Below, piece by piece: positions 4,894 through 7,114 of a DNA stretch of 7,114 bases. The position numbers and the translations under genes are program-made. This DNA comes from Deltaproteobacteria bacterium (GTDB lineage: Bacteria; Myxococcota_A; Polyangia; Polyangiales; Houyiibacteriaceae): positions 1 to 7,114 of the forward strand of contig JAFDFW010000227.1 of the NCBI GenBank assembly GCA_019309605.1, written 5' to 3'. Below the pieces are notes generated by a model. It did not search any database. It worked only from the letters and a program-made list of their open reading frames with translations, and was not told the DNA's origin. Positions within the stretch are counted from its first letter, which is position 1; each line of letters opens with the position of its first letter.

Positions 4894-6375
4894 CTACGAC
4901 CCCACCCGAAGCGCTCCCGCCGCTGCCTCCCCCGCCCCCTTCGGAGTCATCAGCTCAGCCGAGTTCCGCACCGCGTGCACCATCGGCGTCATAATTTCGA
5001 CCCCGGCCTCGTTGAACTCGTCTAGCGCGTGCTGCTGAAGCTCGGAGACGGTCTTCACTGCCGTCCTCGCATCGTCGGTGAAAGCGATGAGCTTGTACTG
5101 GACCGCAAAATCTCCGAGGCCCTGCTGCAAAACGAAAGGCTCCGGCTCCTCGAGGACGCTCTCCGTTTTGGCGGCTGCGTTCTTGAGAAGCTCGTGCACA
5201 GTGCGCCAGTCGACGTCGTAACCGATGCCGGCCTCGATGGTGAGGGCGAGCCCGCCCTTCTTCGAAGAGGTGGTGTAGTTGACGATCTGCGTCTGCATCA
5301 CCAGCCCGTTCGGCACCGTGACCTCTTCGTTATAGATCGTCCGTATCCGCGTCACGAAGAGCTTCTTCTCGATTACGTCGCCGACCGTGTCTCCGATCTT
5401 GACGCGGTCACCGACGCGAAACGAACCGGTGTACGTCAAGATGATCCCCGCAATCACGTTGGCGATGGACGAGCTGGCGCCGAGGGTGACCAGAGCGCCG
5501 AGAAACAACGAAAACCCCTTGAAGACGTCGGAGCCCGACCCTGGAAGGTATGGGTAGCTGATCATGATCACGACGAAGATGATCAGGATGCGACCGAGCT
5601 TGTACGTTGGCTCCGCCCATTCGGCCTCGAAGCCCTCGACCTTGAGTCCACCTGCGCCGATCGCCACCATCGAAAATCGAAGCAGCCTGAGCAAGTAGCG
5701 GCCAGCGACGAGGATCACGACCAAGGTGATGAAGTCTGGGAGGTACGCCCAGACCGCCTTCCCCGAGGTCACGACCGGCGCCATCAAGTAGGGCATGACC
5801 TTCCCGACGAGGTCCTGCGTCTGCGGGATCGCGCTGAGAATGAACGGGATGTAGAGGTAGAACAGGACGAAGATCAGCAGGGCGCGGAGGAGCCGAAGGG
5901 CGCCGTTCAACATCGTGCGCACACGCTCGGGGGACAGCAGAACGGCGCTCTGCACTTTCACGCCCTCCTCGGACGGCTTCCACTCATCGATTCGCGACGC
6001 GAGGTTGCGGTAGATCCGCAGAATGATGAGCAAAAAGGTGACCAGGACGAGCGTGTAGGCAGTGACTTTTGTGGCGGTGCCTAGATAGGTCTGCACCTCC
6101 ACAATCTCCCCTGAACCCGTCGCGAGCGTCCGCGCGATGCGATGCTGACGGACCCAAGACGCGCCCACGGCGGATAGGATAGCCAGGGGAGCCCCAATCC
6201 AGAGCGTTCGACGGCGCCAGACTTTTCGACGCTTCGGATCTTCGACACTTTGCCTGACAAGAAGCAAGAGCAGCTCGCGAGCCAGGAGCACCGCCAGAAA
6301 CGCGAGCAACGGCACAAAGACCCCTTCGAACACCCAGGGGGCAACACCGAACTCTTGCTCTAACCATTCCCGCAT
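4894..6375 (-). CDS. MscS-family mechanosensitive ion channel
   Basis: This 493-residue inner-membrane channel should open under membrane tension and release solutes on osmotic downshock. Hydrophobic segments lie near residues 17-40, 57-75, 101-120, 162-182, 213-239, 262-277 and 287-316. The last is the pore helix, with GALVTLGASSSIANVIAGIILTYTGSFRVGDRVKIGD matching the MscS TM3 and start of the beta domain. The beta domain continues with GDVIEKKLFVTRIRTIYNEEVTVPNG, then a C-terminal alpha/beta domain through about residue 465. It is longer than E. coli MscS (286 residues), with extra N-terminal membrane helices as in many larger family members. The start ATG (6373-6375) follows the upstream transporter gene by 15 bases, with no strong Shine-Dalgarno, so translational coupling is possible. 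The gene is intact. Gating and ion selectivity cannot be read from sequence, and some MscS relatives conduct specific ions rather than acting as safety valves. Confidence 0.93.
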   Translation of the reverse strand: MREWLEQEFGVAPWVFEGVFVPLLAFLAVLLARELLLLLVRQSVEDPKRRKVWRRRTLWIGAPLAILSAVGASWVRQHRIARTLATGSGEIVEVQTYLGTATKVTAYTLVLVTFLLIILRIYRNLASRIDEWKPSEEGVKVQSAVLLSPERVRTMLNGALRLLRALLIFVLFYLYIPFILSAIPQTQDLVGKVMPYLMAPVVTSGKAVWAYLPDFITLVVILVAGRYLLRLLRFSMVAIGAGGLKVEGFEAEWAEPTYKLGRILIIFVVIMISYPYLPGSGSDVFKGFSLFLGALVTLGASSSIANVIAGIILTYTGSFRVGDRVKIGDTVGDVIEKKLFVTRIRTIYNEEVTVPNGLVMQTQIVNYTTSSKKGGLALTIEAGIGYDVDWRTVHELLKNAAAKTESVLEEPEPFVLQQGLGDFAVQYKLIAFTDDARTAVKTVSELQQHALDEFNEAGVEIMTPMVHAVRNSAELMTPKGAGEAAAGALRVGS

Positions 6376-6390
6376 CGCGTCGACTTTACA

Positions 6391-7114
6391 CTAATCCATT
6401 TCTCGGTACTGCTCTTCCTCGGGATTCTCGTCCGCATCCAGGAAGGCTAGGTCTTTCTGCGTGAAGACGCGCTCCAGACCGCGGCGGATCGGGACCAGAA
6501 GTGCGATGCAGAGCGGGAACAGGACGCCGTAAGACGAGTCTTTCACGAACCAAAGAGCCGACAAGCAAACGACCTGGATCAGCGTGAAGCTGTGAAGGAC
6601 GGTGCGGGACACGCGTCGGATGTAATGCGTGGGCGGGTACAGCGTCGGGTCGGTGACCCAGAGCTTGAGGCGGTCGACGAACTGGTTGCCTCGGAGCGAG
6701 GCGATACCCATGAACAAGAACAGTCCGAACACCACGGACATGGGGATCTCTCGAAGCAACCCGAGGAAAAGCAGCGAGCCCCCGATCAACAGATGGACCA
6801 GCAAAGGCGTGAGGCGGTTCTCATTCACGGAGATGATGTGCTCACCGCGGGCGTGGTGCCGGACGGTCGCCAAGCTTCGAACGTGGTTCAACGAGCGCAC
6901 GGTAGCGGCGACGACCCACGGCAACCCGATGAGGGCGCAAATCGCAACGAGCACCGCGATCACAGCCATGTCGAGGTTGTAGCCGGCGCCCTTCTTCAGA
7001 CGGTGCTGCGGACTGTTGACCAGGCGGACGGTGATGTTCTGATCCAAGAAGAGCAGCACCGCGGCGAGACCCGCGATCGGCATCGACGCGAACCAGAACC
7101 AGGTCGGGGCTTCC
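6391..7114 (-). CDS. SLC4-family bicarbonate/anion transporter, C-terminal part (5' end outside window)
   Basis: The frame stays open to the window edge. The first ATG inside (7081-7083) is internal, because the upstream codons read PTWFWFAS, which matches animal SLC4 proteins. Family signatures in order are FLDQNIT (Asp codon 7042-7044), RLKKGAGYNLD, LPWVVAATVRSLNHVRSL, VNENRLTPLLVHLLIG, IPMSVVFGLFLFMGIASLRGNQFVDRLKLW, VLHSFTLIQVVCLSALWFVK and FTQKDLAFLDADE. From recalled sequences these align without long gaps to the last transmembrane helices of human AE1 and, more closely, NBCe1. About six membrane helices are visible. SLC4 proteins exchange or cotransport bicarbonate or carbonate, with Cl- or Na+, and plant and yeast relatives move borate. 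Asp in FLDQNIT is the residue type seen in Na+-coupled members, where AE1 has Glu681. The acidic tail carries LDADE at 6427-6441. The gene precedes the MscS channel by 15 bases. Substrate is not proven. Confidence 0.88.
   Translation of the reverse strand, partial: EAPTWFWFASMPIAGLAAVLLFLDQNITVRLVNSPQHRLKKGAGYNLDMAVIAVLVAICALIGLPWVVAATVRSLNHVRSLATVRHHARGEHIISVNENRLTPLLVHLLIGGSLLFLGLLREIPMSVVFGLFLFMGIASLRGNQFVDRLKLWVTDPTLYPPTHYIRRVSRTVLHSFTLIQVVCLSALWFVKDSSYGVLFPLCIALLVPIRRGLERVFTQKDLAFLDADENPEEEQYREMD

Noticed and set aside
5029..6084. Plus-strand open frame across the channel gene
   Set aside because: It is rich in charged residues with no domain, opposite a clear MscS protein with membrane helices.

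Overview
The window reads as chromosomal DNA from a high-GC Gram-negative bacterium. The CysD plus fused CysN/CysC-like layout, the GTG start and the hexanucleotide arrays would fit an uncultured deltaproteobacterial or myxobacterium-like lineage. That placement is a low-confidence impression, since nothing here is a taxonomic marker.

Layout. Bases 1-159 hold a leader with a possible sigma70-type promoter. A plus-strand sulfate-activation operon follows: an intact cysD (160-1068), then cysN with a C-terminal APS-kinase-like domain (1099-2872). As given, cysN is broken by two frame changes, one of them inside the GTPase P-loop, and its kinase-like domain has lost the catalytic motifs. A strong hairpin overlaps the cysN stop codon. 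Next is an array of 31 hexamers (2905-3090), a small single-HKD phospholipase D-like gene (3144-3713), and a second, more degenerate array of 21 units of the same hexamer family in the same orientation (3717-3842). A short-chain dehydrogenase gene (3901-4418) then appears as fused N- and C-terminal parts. Its catalytic middle is missing and the junction looks like a microhomology deletion. Bases 4419-4893, between convergent genes, carry no convincing gene but hold several copies of two inverted-repeat motifs.

The right third is a minus-strand pair: an SLC4-family bicarbonate/anion transporter whose 5' end lies outside the window (6391-7114), followed 15 bases later by an MscS-type mechanosensitive channel (4894-6375). 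The transporter fragment looks strikingly like animal Na+-coupled bicarbonate transporters.

How the genes work together. CysD and CysN would form the GTP-driven ATP sulfurylase that makes APS. The degenerate kinase domain suggests that PAPS is made elsewhere, or that the domain is structural or regulatory. The SLC4/MscS pair looks like a membrane unit for ion, pH or osmotic balance. The three coding lesions all fall between 1213 and 4227, the same stretch that holds the arrays, so either local gene decay or assembly error should be considered.
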